From: Tissierellia bacterium
Lineage (GTDB): Bacteria; Bacillota; Clostridia; Tissierellales; Sedimentibacteraceae
Direction of reading: 5' to 3'
Assembly (NCBI GenBank): GCA_012519555.1
Contig: JAAYPY010000167.1
Coordinates: 1 to 37,437 of the forward strand
DNA length: 37,437 bases
The notes beneath the pieces were generated by a model. That model was not told where the DNA came from. It worked only from the letters and a program-made list of their open reading frames with translations, and did no database searches. Made by a program: the position numbers and the translations under genes. This document shows, one piece after another, positions 18,819 through 27,630 of this stretch; position 1 is the stretch's first letter; each line of letters opens with the position of its first letter.

Positions 18819-19661
18819 CTATAAGTTTGCACTTATAGTAAAAACCGTCATTTCAGGTATTGCCATAAACCGCATTGGTATAGTTGATGTTCCCAGTCCT
18901 ACATTGACGTATATTTTAGTCTGCCTATAGTTATCAATCTCATACATTCCTCTTATGTATTTTTGTGCCAAAGGCGGAGTGTAATTGATGAAGGGCAGAT
19001 TAACCTGACCTCCGTGACTGTGACCGGTTAAAAATAAATCCACATTATATTCTAAAAAATACTCTGCTACATCCGGTTCATGACTTAATATTATGTTATA
19101 ATAATCTTCATCCAAGAATCTGACTATTACTTCTTTGTCAAGTGTACCAAAAATCGAATCATCCATTCCTATTAAATTTATATTGTGTCCTTCTATTTTT
19201 GTATTTTCATTTAGAAGTATTTGAAATCCGCTGTTCTCCATTATTTGCCTATAGGCTCTTTTCGCGCCTCCCCCGTAATCATGGTTTCCATAAACGGCAT
19301 ATTTCCCTAAAGGTGCATTTATGCTGTTTAAAACTCCCCATATTTCATATATCTTGTCTTTATTATCGTATTCATTGTATTTATCTATCAAATCGCCTGT
19401 AAAAACTACTATATGAGGATTTTGGACATTTATCTTATCAACTGCCTTTTTCAAATGATTTACATCAAAAAATTCAGATATATGGGTATCTGAGAATTGT
19501 ACTATTTTTATATTATCATCTATAAAATTACTGTATATATTTTCATACTTAACTGTTAATAACACCGGTTCAATTACTCTTGCATATGAATAAAAAATTA
19601 TTGTACCCAAAAATAAAAAACCAAGCAATTTTGAAAATAATTTCACTTCTACTCCCAACAA
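18819..19661 (-). CDS. Membrane-anchored calcineurin-like metallophosphoesterase (YaeI/YkuE type)
   Basis: IKIVQFSDTHISEFF, VVFTGDLIDKY, VYGNHDYGGG, LTGHSHGGQVNLP; N-terminal TM. Confidence 0.9.
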   Translation of the reverse strand: MLGVEVKLFSKLLGFLFLGTIIFYSYARVIEPVLLTVKYENIYSNFIDDNIKIVQFSDTHISEFFDVNHLKKAVDKINVQNPHIVVFTGDLIDKYNEYDNKDKIYEIWGVLNSINAPLGKYAVYGNHDYGGGAKRAYRQIMENSGFQILLNENTKIEGHNINLIGMDDSIFGTLDKEVIVRFLDEDYYNIILSHEPDVAEYFLEYNVDLFLTGHSHGGQVNLPFINYTPPLAQKYIRGMYEIDNYRQTKIYVNVGLGTSTIPMRFMAIPEMTVFTISANL

Positions 19662-19832
19662 TATTGTAATTTTTATTTTGTCAAGCTGAGTAAAACTAAA
19701 AATTTCAGAATGACGTTAGCTGAATCCTCAGAATGACATACTATATGTATATGGAGTATATCAAATTTTTGCAAAAAAATATAGCGAAACTTCCAATAAT
19801 TTTAATATCTCAGCTTCACTATTAAGAAAACC

Positions 19833-20090
19833 CTATCCAATTCTTGTTTCCATATCATCACAAATGTAAAATTCAACATTATTAGTAAGAATATCAATAT
19901 AATTAAAAGACACAATTCTTTTATAATCTCGTTTTTCAACAAAAACTGTAAAAATTGAAGGGTAAGTATCCAAAATTACTCCTTCACTAAATTGAGACCT
20001 GCTTTTACCTTTTTTTATTTTGAATTTTACCTTTTTCCCAACACAGTCTTCAACTGCTCCTTTGACCCTTGTAACAGAACTTGTTGGCAA
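19833..20090 (-). CDS. veg: Veg family protein
   Basis: VKGAVEDCVGKKVKFKIKKGKSRSQFSEGVILDTYPSIFTVFVEK..YKRIVSFNYIDILTNNVEF resembles B. subtilis Veg; next to ispE. Start taken as TTG 20088-20090 preceded by AGAAGGTGA; the ORF-track start is 20141. Confidence 0.8.
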   Translation of the reverse strand: MPTSSVTRVKGAVEDCVGKKVKFKIKKGKSRSQFSEGVILDTYPSIFTVFVEKRDYKRIVSFNYIDILTNNVEFYICDDMETRIG

Positions 20091-20225
20091 ATAATCACCT
20101 TCTATACTAAATTTAATGAAAAACAGCAAAATACTATTCATTTATTAATATCTTTTCCATTAATTCAAAAATTATGTGCATTATCTTTAAATGGACTTAC
20201 GGATGTAGGGGGCACACCTTAAAAA

Positions 20226-20280
20226 ATGAATAACACCCGGTTTTCATCAGTTCCACACCAGAAAACCGGATGTTATTCAT
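20226..20280 (-). terminator. Terminator-like hairpin in divergent veg/ispE gap, oriented for reverse-strand transcription
   Basis: ATGAATAACACCCGGTTTTC (20226-20245) / GAAAACCGGATGTTATTCAT (20261-20280), 20-bp arms with one mismatch; reverse strand continues into TTTTTT. Confidence 0.6.
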
Positions 20281-20465
20281 TCATGGCTTCAATTTCTGTT
20301 TTTGGGGGAATCACCTCTTCCTTAGTAACTTATGATTCATTTAATTTATACCCAATATTATTAATTTTAATCATAAAAGCTGATAAAATTTTTAAATGAT
20401 TACATTTTTCGTTGTTAATCAAAATATTATGTTATATAATGTTGAAAAACTTAAGGACGGATTTT

Positions 20466-21332
20466 ATGAAATTAAACTCATACGGTAAGATTAATTTATT
20501 TTTAGATATTAAAGGAAAACTAGAAAACGGTTATCATGCTTTAAAGACTGTTATGCAGTCTATTGATATTTATGATGAAATAATTCTTACTCCCATAAAG
20601 GAAAATAAAATTATTATTGAGTGCTCTGATCCTTCAATACCTATTAATGAAAATAATACATGTTGTAAGGCTGCAATCTTATTAAAGAAGACATATGATA
20701 TAAGTACAGGCATTTATATAGATATCATAAAAAAAATTCCTGCAGGGGCAGGCATGGCAGGCGGCAGTTCAAATGCAGCTGCAGTAATAAAGGGCTTAAA
20801 TGAATTATGGAAGCTGAATTTATCTCAAGAAGAAATGTGCGGCATTGGAGCGCAAGTCGGCGCAGATGTGCCCTTTTGCTTACTAGGAGGTACTTGTCTT
20901 GCAGAAGGAATCGGTGACAAAGTTACTGTCTTAAATGACTTTCTATGGAATAATATATTATTGGTTAAGCCTGAATTTTCGATTTCAACTGCTTTTGTTT
21001 ATAAGAACCTTGATCCTAAATACTACAATTCTTATGCGGATAATAAGATGCTGTTACATATATCATTGAAAAATTATATGTCAGCAGCAAATTGTCTTTC
21101 AAATACACTGGAAAAGGTTGTGGAAAAATTCCATCCGGAAATCAAGGACATTAAGAGATTATTGATTGATTTGGGAGCGGTATCCTCCATAATGACAGGT
21201 TCAGGTTCAACAGTATTCGCTTTGTTTAAAGATAATGATTCTCTAAATAAGGCATATCAAATTGCTTCAAATATTTATCCTTTTACATTTAAAACAAAGG
21301 CCAGTAAGTATGGAGTTAAATTTATTGATTGA
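20466..21332 (+). CDS. ispE: 4-(cytidine 5'-diphospho)-2-C-methyl-D-erythritol kinase
   Basis: MKLNSYGKINLFLDIKGKLENGYHALKTVMQSIDIYD; KKIPAGAGMAGGSSNAAAVI; IMTGSGSTVFALF. Start moved in from the longer ORF. Confidence 0.95.
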   Translation: MKLNSYGKINLFLDIKGKLENGYHALKTVMQSIDIYDEIILTPIKENKIIIECSDPSIPINENNTCCKAAILLKKTYDISTGIYIDIIKKIPAGAGMAGGSSNAAAVIKGLNELWKLNLSQEEMCGIGAQVGADVPFCLLGGTCLAEGIGDKVTVLNDFLWNNILLVKPEFSISTAFVYKNLDPKYYNSYADNKMLLHISLKNYMSAANCLSNTLEKVVEKFHPEIKDIKRLLIDLGAVSSIMTGSGSTVFALFKDNDSLNKAYQIASNIYPFTFKTKASKYGVKFID

Positions 21333-21377
21333 ATATGTATATAGTTGGGTATCTAGTAATTCATAAAGGAGACTACT

Positions 21378-21941
21378 ATGAAAAAAATACTGATTATTAT
21401 TTTATCAATTGTATTGATAACAGGATGCACGAATAATTCCTACCTTGCTCCGCAAGATGAAGCGCAGGATTCCGTTAATGATGAGCAAGAAACCGAAAAT
21501 GAAGAAATAAATAATGAAGCCCAAAACTCAAATGAGCCTTTAATGGCACCGGATTTTGAGCTGGAAGCTTTGGACGGCTCGGTTATTAAACTAAGTGAAA
21601 TTAGAGATAAGAATGTACTTATCAACTTCTGGTATACAGGATGTACCTTTTGTGTAATAGAAATGCCTGATTTGCAAAAGCTTCAGGAGGCTTACCCGGA
21701 TGACCTTTTGTTATTGGCAATCAACGTGGGTGAGAGTAAGGAAGTAATCGAAGATTTTATGAATGAGAACAAGCTGAATTTTACGGTTTTATTAGATGAG
21801 GATATGCAAGTAGCTTACGATTACGGTATTCGTTCCTTTCCCACTACTATTGCCGTAAACAAAAATGGAGAAATTGTAAGCGGCTTTATTGGGATGCTCA
21901 CTTATGAGCAAATGGAAAAGCTATATAGTTTTTTTGAATAG
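21378..21941 (+). CDS. TlpA/ResA-like thioredoxin-fold lipoprotein
   Basis: Lipobox LITGC; APDFELEALDGSVIKLSEIRDKNVLINFWYTGCTFCVIEMPDLQKL (CTFC active site). Confidence 0.9.
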   Translation: MKKILIIILSIVLITGCTNNSYLAPQDEAQDSVNDEQETENEEINNEAQNSNEPLMAPDFELEALDGSVIKLSEIRDKNVLINFWYTGCTFCVIEMPDLQKLQEAYPDDLLLLAINVGESKEVIEDFMNENKLNFTVLLDEDMQVAYDYGIRSFPTTIAVNKNGEIVSGFIGMLTYEQMEKLYSFFE

Positions 21942-21950
21942 ATTATGCTC

Positions 21951-22006
21951 GTCATCCTGAACGATAGAGAGGATCTCATGAGATTTTTTATTGCGTTCAG
22001 AATGAC
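21951..22006. repeat. Extragenic hairpin of the GTCATCCTGA(A/G)CG type, also a plausible terminator
   Basis: GTCATCCTGAACG (21951-21963) / CGTTCAGAATGAC (21994-22006); inner palindrome ATCTCATGAGAT followed by TTTTTT. Confidence 0.6.
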
Positions 22007-22020
22007 ACCCTGCGGGTCAT

Positions 22021-23199
22021 TCATAGCCTCCCTTTTATTCTCTTAATCAGCACAGGGAGGATTTCTTTTACATCTCCTACAATTCCGTAATTCGCTACCT
22101 TGAATATAGGGGCATCCGGGTCTTGATTTATTGCTATGATAGTTTCAATATCAGCAAGTCCCGCCAAATGCTGAATTGCTCCCGATATGCCGCAGGCAAT
22201 GTAAACCTTGGGAGCTACGGTTTTTCCCGTCTGCCCTACTTGTCGGCTGTAGGGCATCCATCCCATATCAACAACCGGTCTTGAAGAGCCTAATACTCCC
22301 CCCAATGCATCTGCCAATTCCTTGGCAAGCTGAATATTTTTGGCACTTCCAACACCTCTTCCTACGCTTACAATTATTTCTGCATCAGACAAACTCAGTC
22401 CATCTGAATTATCTATATTTCTAATTAATTTTACAAACCCTCCTATGGGTTCTCTGTGTATCTTGGTAATCTTACCCTTCCTTTCATAATCAGGCTCCAA
22501 GGGTTTAAAAACTTTAGGTCTGACTGTTGCCATCTGAGGACGATTGTTGGGGCAGACTATTTCAGCCATTAAGTTTCCTCCGAAAGCAGGTCTTGTCTGC
22601 ACCAAAAGTTTCTCTTCATCAATATTCAGCCCTGTACAGTCAGCAGTTAGTCCGGTTTTCAAGGATGAAGAAATATATGGTGCTAAGGAGCGGCCTTTTG
22701 AAGTTGCCCCCACCAATACTATTTCCGGCTTGTATTCACTGATAAGGGCTGTCATTGCTTCTCCGTATATCTGGTCATTGAAATCATTCAGCCAATCTTC
22801 ATCCATGACAAGGACTTCATCGGCACCATAAGCAAGAAGCTCATGAGCAAGAGACTCAATATTATGTCCGAGTAAAACTGATGAAACTTTAGTATTAAGC
22901 ATTGAAGATAACTCTTTAGCTTTTCCCAAAAGCTCCAAAGAAACAGTTTTTAATTTACCGTATCTTTGCTCGGCAAATACCCATATTCCTTTATATTCAC
23001 TTAAATCTGAACTTTCTCTTTCATCTCTTTTGAAATCTATGGCATTAAATTTGCAGCTTTTATAGCAGGCACCGCATAATGTGCACCTATCTGTAATTTC
23101 TGCCCTTTTTTCAATAACTTCTATAGCTCCAAAGGGGCATACACCAACACATATTTTGCAGCCCACACATTTATCCTTAATAATATTAATATCAGCCAT
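22021..23199 (-). CDS. etfA: Electron transfer flavoprotein alpha subunit with N-terminal two-[4Fe-4S] ferredoxin domain
   Basis: CVGCKICVGVCPFGAIEVIEKRAEITDRCTLCGACYKSCKFNAI then ETF-alpha: GLTADCTGL, GRGVGSAKNIQLAKELADALGGVLGSSRPVVDMGWMPYSRQVGQTGKTVAPKVYIACGISGAIQHLAG. Confidence 0.92.
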   Translation of the reverse strand: MADINIIKDKCVGCKICVGVCPFGAIEVIEKRAEITDRCTLCGACYKSCKFNAIDFKRDERESSDLSEYKGIWVFAEQRYGKLKTVSLELLGKAKELSSMLNTKVSSVLLGHNIESLAHELLAYGADEVLVMDEDWLNDFNDQIYGEAMTALISEYKPEIVLVGATSKGRSLAPYISSSLKTGLTADCTGLNIDEEKLLVQTRPAFGGNLMAEIVCPNNRPQMATVRPKVFKPLEPDYERKGKITKIHREPIGGFVKLIRNIDNSDGLSLSDAEIIVSVGRGVGSAKNIQLAKELADALGGVLGSSRPVVDMGWMPYSRQVGQTGKTVAPKVYIACGISGAIQHLAGLADIETIIAINQDPDAPIFKVANYGIVGDVKEILPVLIKRIKGRL

Positions 23200-23990
23200 T
23201 ACTTCACTTCCATTCTCAAGCTTAGCAGTATTTCGGATAACTTATCCGCTTTTTCTTCAACAGTGCCTTCAATCAATATATTATTCACTTTATGAACAGG
23301 CACAAATGTTTTTCTCACCTGAGTAGGGGAGCCCTTAAGCCCTGTCCTGTTTTCCTCAGCTTCAACATACTGAAAATCAACAATTTCAATTATTGATTTC
23401 TTGGCAGTTTTCATACTTTTAATTGATGGAAGTCTAGGCATATTGATTTCTTTTACCACTGTAATCAATGCCGGCAATTTTATTAAAATTTCTTCATATC
23501 CATCATCCGTAATTTTAAGGCAGTGCATTTTATTATTATTTATTTCAATTATCCTGCTGATATCCGTGGCATAGGCAATGTTCAGGGTCCTTGCAAGGCT
23601 TGGTCCCACTTGGGCAGTATCACCATCTGTAGCTTGCCTGCCGCAAATAATCAGATCGTATTCTCCGATTTTTTCAATTCCCTTGCTTAGAGCATAAGCT
23701 GTGGCTAAAGTGTCAGCACCTGCAAACTTTCTATCAGTCATAAGTATTCCTTTGTCGATTCCTAACGATATTGCTTCCTTAAGCATTTCTTGGGCTGCAG
23801 GAATACCCATGCTTATACCGTAAATAAAAGCTCCGCTTCTTTCCTTGATCCGTACCGCCTCTTCAATGGCATAGGTGTCAAAGGGGTTTATAATAGCAGG
23901 AACATTTTCTCTTATGATGGTGTTTGTTAGGGGGTCTATTTTCACTTCATTTGTTCCCGGAACCTGCTTTACGCATACAATAATTTTCAT
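23199..23990 (-). CDS. etfB: Electron transfer flavoprotein beta subunit
   Basis: MKIIVCVKQVPGTNEVKIDPLTNTIIRENVPAIINPFDTYAIEEAVRIKE; ICGRQATDGDTAQVGPSLA. Confidence 0.93.
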   Translation of the reverse strand: MKIIVCVKQVPGTNEVKIDPLTNTIIRENVPAIINPFDTYAIEEAVRIKERSGAFIYGISMGIPAAQEMLKEAISLGIDKGILMTDRKFAGADTLATAYALSKGIEKIGEYDLIICGRQATDGDTAQVGPSLARTLNIAYATDISRIIEINNNKMHCLKITDDGYEEILIKLPALITVVKEINMPRLPSIKSMKTAKKSIIEIVDFQYVEAEENRTGLKGSPTQVRKTFVPVHKVNNILIEGTVEEKADKLSEILLSLRMEVK

Positions 23991-25582
23991 TGGTCACCCT
24001 CCACAAATTCAAAAATAGTTCCTCTGTTTAGAATTTGCGCAGGGTCAAATATTTTCTTTATTTTTCTCATTTCATTAATCTCTTCTTCCTTATACATTTT
24101 TTTAAGGAAGGGAACTTTCAATTTCCCCACTCCATGTTCGGCAGATACGGCTCCTCCCATGGCTGCAACTTTTTCTGCCCAAACTAAAAAGAGTTCCTTT
24201 CCTTTTTCATATTCATCCATATTCCCGGGAATTATGTTAACATGAAGGTGATTGTTGCCGATATGACCAAAAATGACAGCATTAAGGTTGTTTTCTCTTA
24301 TACCTTCATTGTACATTTTCATAACATCCTTTAATTTATTATCCGGTACTGACATATCAGTACCTAATTTGGTTATTCTATCATCTGATTTTTTTATTTC
24401 GTCAATTTTCAGGTTTACGCATTCAGGACATGCATGCCTGAAGTCATGAAGCTTTTCAAGATTAACTAAGTTATATGCAACCCAAGTTTCATCCTCATTT
24501 CCGCCCAAGGCATTTATAACTTCCCCTAATTTTTCAACTTCTCCCCATACCTTATCATTTGAATCACTTTCTACTTCAACATACACTGCAGTATGATAGC
24601 TGTCCTTGAGCTCCTGTATATTTGAAAATTCAGCTGTTTTTTGCTGTTCTCTGAGCATGTTAAGAGCATTATGAGAGAAAAATTCTATTGCTGAAGGATT
24701 CAAGTTCAGACTAATATTATCTATCTTGACTTCTTGTCTAAGAGCTCTCACCAAATCCAAAGCCCTGTCTTCATCAGGCATAAAAATTGTAATCCCCCAA
24801 TTAACATCTAAAGTTTTGCTAAGTTCAAGTTCAATTTCGCTTATGATTCCCAAGGTACCATCAGAGCCTATGAACAAATCAATCATATCCATATCCGGCA
24901 TATTGTAATAACCTGAGGTATTCTTCTTTACATCAGGCATTCTGTATTTTGGAAGTTTGCCCTTAATTTCCCTGCCGCCCTCGGTAATCAAGGAAAATCT
25001 ATTATCTGAGGCAATATATTGCCCCCTCTTAAGAGCTAACACATCTCCATCTGCCAAAACAAGTCTCAACCCTGATATGTGGTCACGAGCTGAACCGTAT
25101 CTGTAGCTTTTGGCACCGGAAGCGTTGCAAGAAGCTATGCCCCCAATTGATGCAGAGCTTTCAGTTGGGTCAGTGGAATAAAACCACTGTCCTTTTTCCA
25201 TGTGTTTTAATGCATCAACTGACTTATCATCCCAATCAGTTACAATAAATGATTTATTGGCTATATATTTTCTTAATTCAGACAGAAGGACTCCCGGTTG
25301 AACCGTAAGAAAAAATCTGTCTTCCTTTTTATCATATCTTGCACCCGTAACCTTATTCATTTTGCTTAAATTTATTATGTGTCCCTCATGTGGAACTGCT
25401 GAAGCCGCAAGACCTGTCCTAGCTCCCTGTGTAGTTATAGGAATGTTTTTGAGGGACATTTCCTTAACACTGAAAATTATTTCAGCCTCGGTATTTGGAA
25501 ATATTATACTTTCAGCACTTCCAATCTGCCTTGACTCATCTCTTAAATATTCTGCGTACATTTTATTAAATGTCTTGTCCAT
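23987..25582 (-). CDS. FAD-binding oxidoreductase (GlcD/lactate dehydrogenase LctD type)
   Basis: PITTQGARTGLAASAVPHEGHIINLSKMNKV; SIGGIASCNASGAKSYRYGSARDH; GSDGTLGIISEIELELS; VSAEHGVGKLK. Start set at ATG 25580-25582 with upstream GAGGTGGAG. Confidence 0.92.
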   Translation of the reverse strand: MDKTFNKMYAEYLRDESRQIGSAESIIFPNTEAEIIFSVKEMSLKNIPITTQGARTGLAASAVPHEGHIINLSKMNKVTGARYDKKEDRFFLTVQPGVLLSELRKYIANKSFIVTDWDDKSVDALKHMEKGQWFYSTDPTESSASIGGIASCNASGAKSYRYGSARDHISGLRLVLADGDVLALKRGQYIASDNRFSLITEGGREIKGKLPKYRMPDVKKNTSGYYNMPDMDMIDLFIGSDGTLGIISEIELELSKTLDVNWGITIFMPDEDRALDLVRALRQEVKIDNISLNLNPSAIEFFSHNALNMLREQQKTAEFSNIQELKDSYHTAVYVEVESDSNDKVWGEVEKLGEVINALGGNEDETWVAYNLVNLEKLHDFRHACPECVNLKIDEIKKSDDRITKLGTDMSVPDNKLKDVMKMYNEGIRENNLNAVIFGHIGNNHLHVNIIPGNMDEYEKGKELFLVWAEKVAAMGGAVSAEHGVGKLKVPFLKKMYKEEEINEMRKIKKIFDPAQILNRGTIFEFVEGDQ

Positions 25583-25598
25583 GCTCCACCTCACTAAG

Positions 25599-25616
25599 GA
25601 GGACACTAATGTCCTC
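25599..25616. promoter_or_regulatory. Inverted repeat immediately upstream of the FAD-dehydrogenase RBS
   Basis: GAGGACA-CTAA-TGTCCTC, 7-bp perfect arms. Confidence 0.4.
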
Positions 25617-25693
25617 ATACCACTATCGGTGTGTTTATTTGTCTTTTAACGAATAATTTATCACATATTATCATTATAATCAACATGAAAAAA

Positions 25694-25708
25694 GAGGGCA
25701 ATGCCCTC
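25694..25708 (-). terminator. Terminator of threonine aldolase gene
   Basis: Reverse strand GAGGGCATTGCCCTC followed by TTTTTT. Confidence 0.7.
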
Positions 25709-25722
25709 AGAATAACAAATCT

Positions 25723-26745
25723 CTATAACAATTCTTTCATGCAACTTATGACATAATCTATATCTTCCTTTGATACTCCTATATGTGTAACAAAGCGGTA
25801 TTCACCGTCTTCAAGTCCATTTATTTTAATATTTTTTTCATAGAGCTTTTCAATAAGAACACTTTCTTTTATTATATCTTCTCCCATTTCGAAGAATACC
25901 ATGTCAATGTCTAATCTATCTCTTTTTACATTAACTCCGGAAAGTTTTGAAAGCTCATCAGCTAAATATTTAGCATTCTCGTGGTCTTCTATAAGCCTGT
26001 CGGTCATTTTTTCCAATGCGATAATTCCTGCAGCAGCTAATATTCCTATTTGTCTCATACCTCCACCCATTAGCTTTCTGTATTTTCTTGCTCTGTCAAT
26101 AAATTCTTTGCTGCCGGCAAGCATTGAGCCTGCAGGCGCTGCTAATCCCTTTGAAAGACAGAACATTACAGAATCACAGCATGAAGTAATTTCCTTAACA
26201 TCCACACCCAATGATATCGCGGCGTTAAATACTCTTGCACCGTCCATATGAACAGGAATAGAATGATTTTCTGCAATTTCTTTTATCTCTTTTAATATAT
26301 CAAGGGCTACCACGGCTCCGCACCCGTGAGCATTTTCAACACATATGAGTCCTGTTTCCGGTTCATGGATATCATCAACCCTTATGGCTTTCAAAACATC
26401 CTTTGGAGACATAACTCCATTTGAAGTTTCCAAGGTTCTAAGCTGTACTCCCGCTATAACTGCAGACGCTCCTACTTCATGCAGGACAATATGATTGTTT
26501 TTTCCAACTATTACTTCATTTCCCCTTCTTGTATGTGTCATTATTGCCAATTGATTGCCGAATGTACCGCTGGGTACGAACAATGCAGCTTCTTTCCCTG
26601 CCTTTTCGGCTGCAAGCTTCTCCAATTTGTTAACAGTCGGATCATCCTGATAAACATCATCACCCACTTCTGCATTTGCAATGGCTTGTCTCATCTCATC
26701 AGTCGGCATTGTAACCGTATCACTTCTTAAGTCTATAAATTTCAT
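25723..26745 (-). CDS. ltaE: Low-specificity L-threonine aldolase
   Basis: MKFIDLRSDTVTMPTDEMRQAIANAEVGDDVYQDDPTVNKLE; HMDGARVFNAA; CLSKGLAAPAGSMLAG. Start at 26743-26745. Confidence 0.92.
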   Translation of the reverse strand: MKFIDLRSDTVTMPTDEMRQAIANAEVGDDVYQDDPTVNKLEKLAAEKAGKEAALFVPSGTFGNQLAIMTHTRRGNEVIVGKNNHIVLHEVGASAVIAGVQLRTLETSNGVMSPKDVLKAIRVDDIHEPETGLICVENAHGCGAVVALDILKEIKEIAENHSIPVHMDGARVFNAAISLGVDVKEITSCCDSVMFCLSKGLAAPAGSMLAGSKEFIDRARKYRKLMGGGMRQIGILAAAGIIALEKMTDRLIEDHENAKYLADELSKLSGVNVKRDRLDIDMVFFEMGEDIIKESVLIEKLYEKNIKINGLEDGEYRFVTHIGVSKEDIDYVISCMKELL

Positions 26746-26800
26746 ACTTACCACCTTCTATTTTAGATTTTATTATTTGTGATTGCTTTAAACTTTACTA

Positions 26801-26836
26801 GATATCATGAAATCCTTGGCTAGCGCTCAGGATGAC
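26801..26836 (-). repeat. Extragenic repeat copy, GTCATCCTGAGCG type
   Basis: Reverse strand GTCATCCTGAGCGCTAGCCAAGGATTTCATGATATC, similar to 21951 GTCATCCTGAACGATAGAGAGGATCTCATGAGAT. Confidence 0.6.
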
Positions 26837-26887
26837 ACCTTACTAATAGTATAACCTTTTATATGTTACTTTCAATGATTAATTTCC

Positions 26888-27460
26888 TTATCGGCAGTCT
26901 CCTTCACCAATACTATCTTCATATATTGCAAAATGAATATGATCTTCCCATTTTCCGTTAATCTCTAAATACCTTTTTGAATAGCCTTCCTCCTCAAAGT
27001 TCAGTTTTTTCATTACTTCCAATGATCTATAGTTTCGAGGTACCACGTTTACTTCTATTCTATGAAGTCCATAATCATCAAACATAACCTTTACCACTTC
27101 CCTGATTGCTTCTGTCATGTAGCCCTTGTTGATTTCATCACAATCCAACTTATAACCCATATAGCAGGACTTAAAGTTACCCATAACAATATTGCTTAAG
27201 CATATATTGCCTATTAATTTATTATCTTCCTTTTTAATAATCCAGAATCTTATGAGCTTTCTTCTTTTAAACATATTGTATTCATCGCTCAGCTGTCTTT
27301 TTTGATATGCTAAGGTATAGAAATCCTTTGGTCTTTTTGGCTCCCATTCCTTCAAAAAATTATGATTCCTTTTATAGTAGTCTAAAACTTGTCTGGCGTA
27401 ATTTGGCTTTAGAATCTTTAAGAATAACCTGTCTGTTTCATATATTGTTTGTCTAAACAT
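26888..27460 (-). CDS. GNAT N-acetyltransferase (RimJ/RimL-like)
   Basis: TDRLFLKILKPNYARQVLDYYKRN...MGYKLDCDEINKGYMTEAIREVVKVMFDDYGLHRIEVNVVPRNYRSLEVMKKLNFEEEGYSKRYL. Confidence 0.9.
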   Translation of the reverse strand: MFRQTIYETDRLFLKILKPNYARQVLDYYKRNHNFLKEWEPKRPKDFYTLAYQKRQLSDEYNMFKRRKLIRFWIIKKEDNKLIGNICLSNIVMGNFKSCYMGYKLDCDEINKGYMTEAIREVVKVMFDDYGLHRIEVNVVPRNYRSLEVMKKLNFEEEGYSKRYLEINGKWEDHIHFAIYEDSIGEGDCR

Positions 27461-27630
27461 AGTATATTCCTTTCATATGTTTCATTCAATTTTATTATTC
27501 TTCATGTATTTAGTCAACTGATTTTGCTTTACCTGTAATTATTTTTATGATAGTATTATTATCATTATTTGAAGGTTATCCCTTCGAAGAAATACCCACA
27601 CGTATTGCATAAACTCAAAGGAGATATCAT

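Noticed and set aside
22176-22831. + strand ORFs within etfA
   Set aside because: Antisense to etfA; no motifs.
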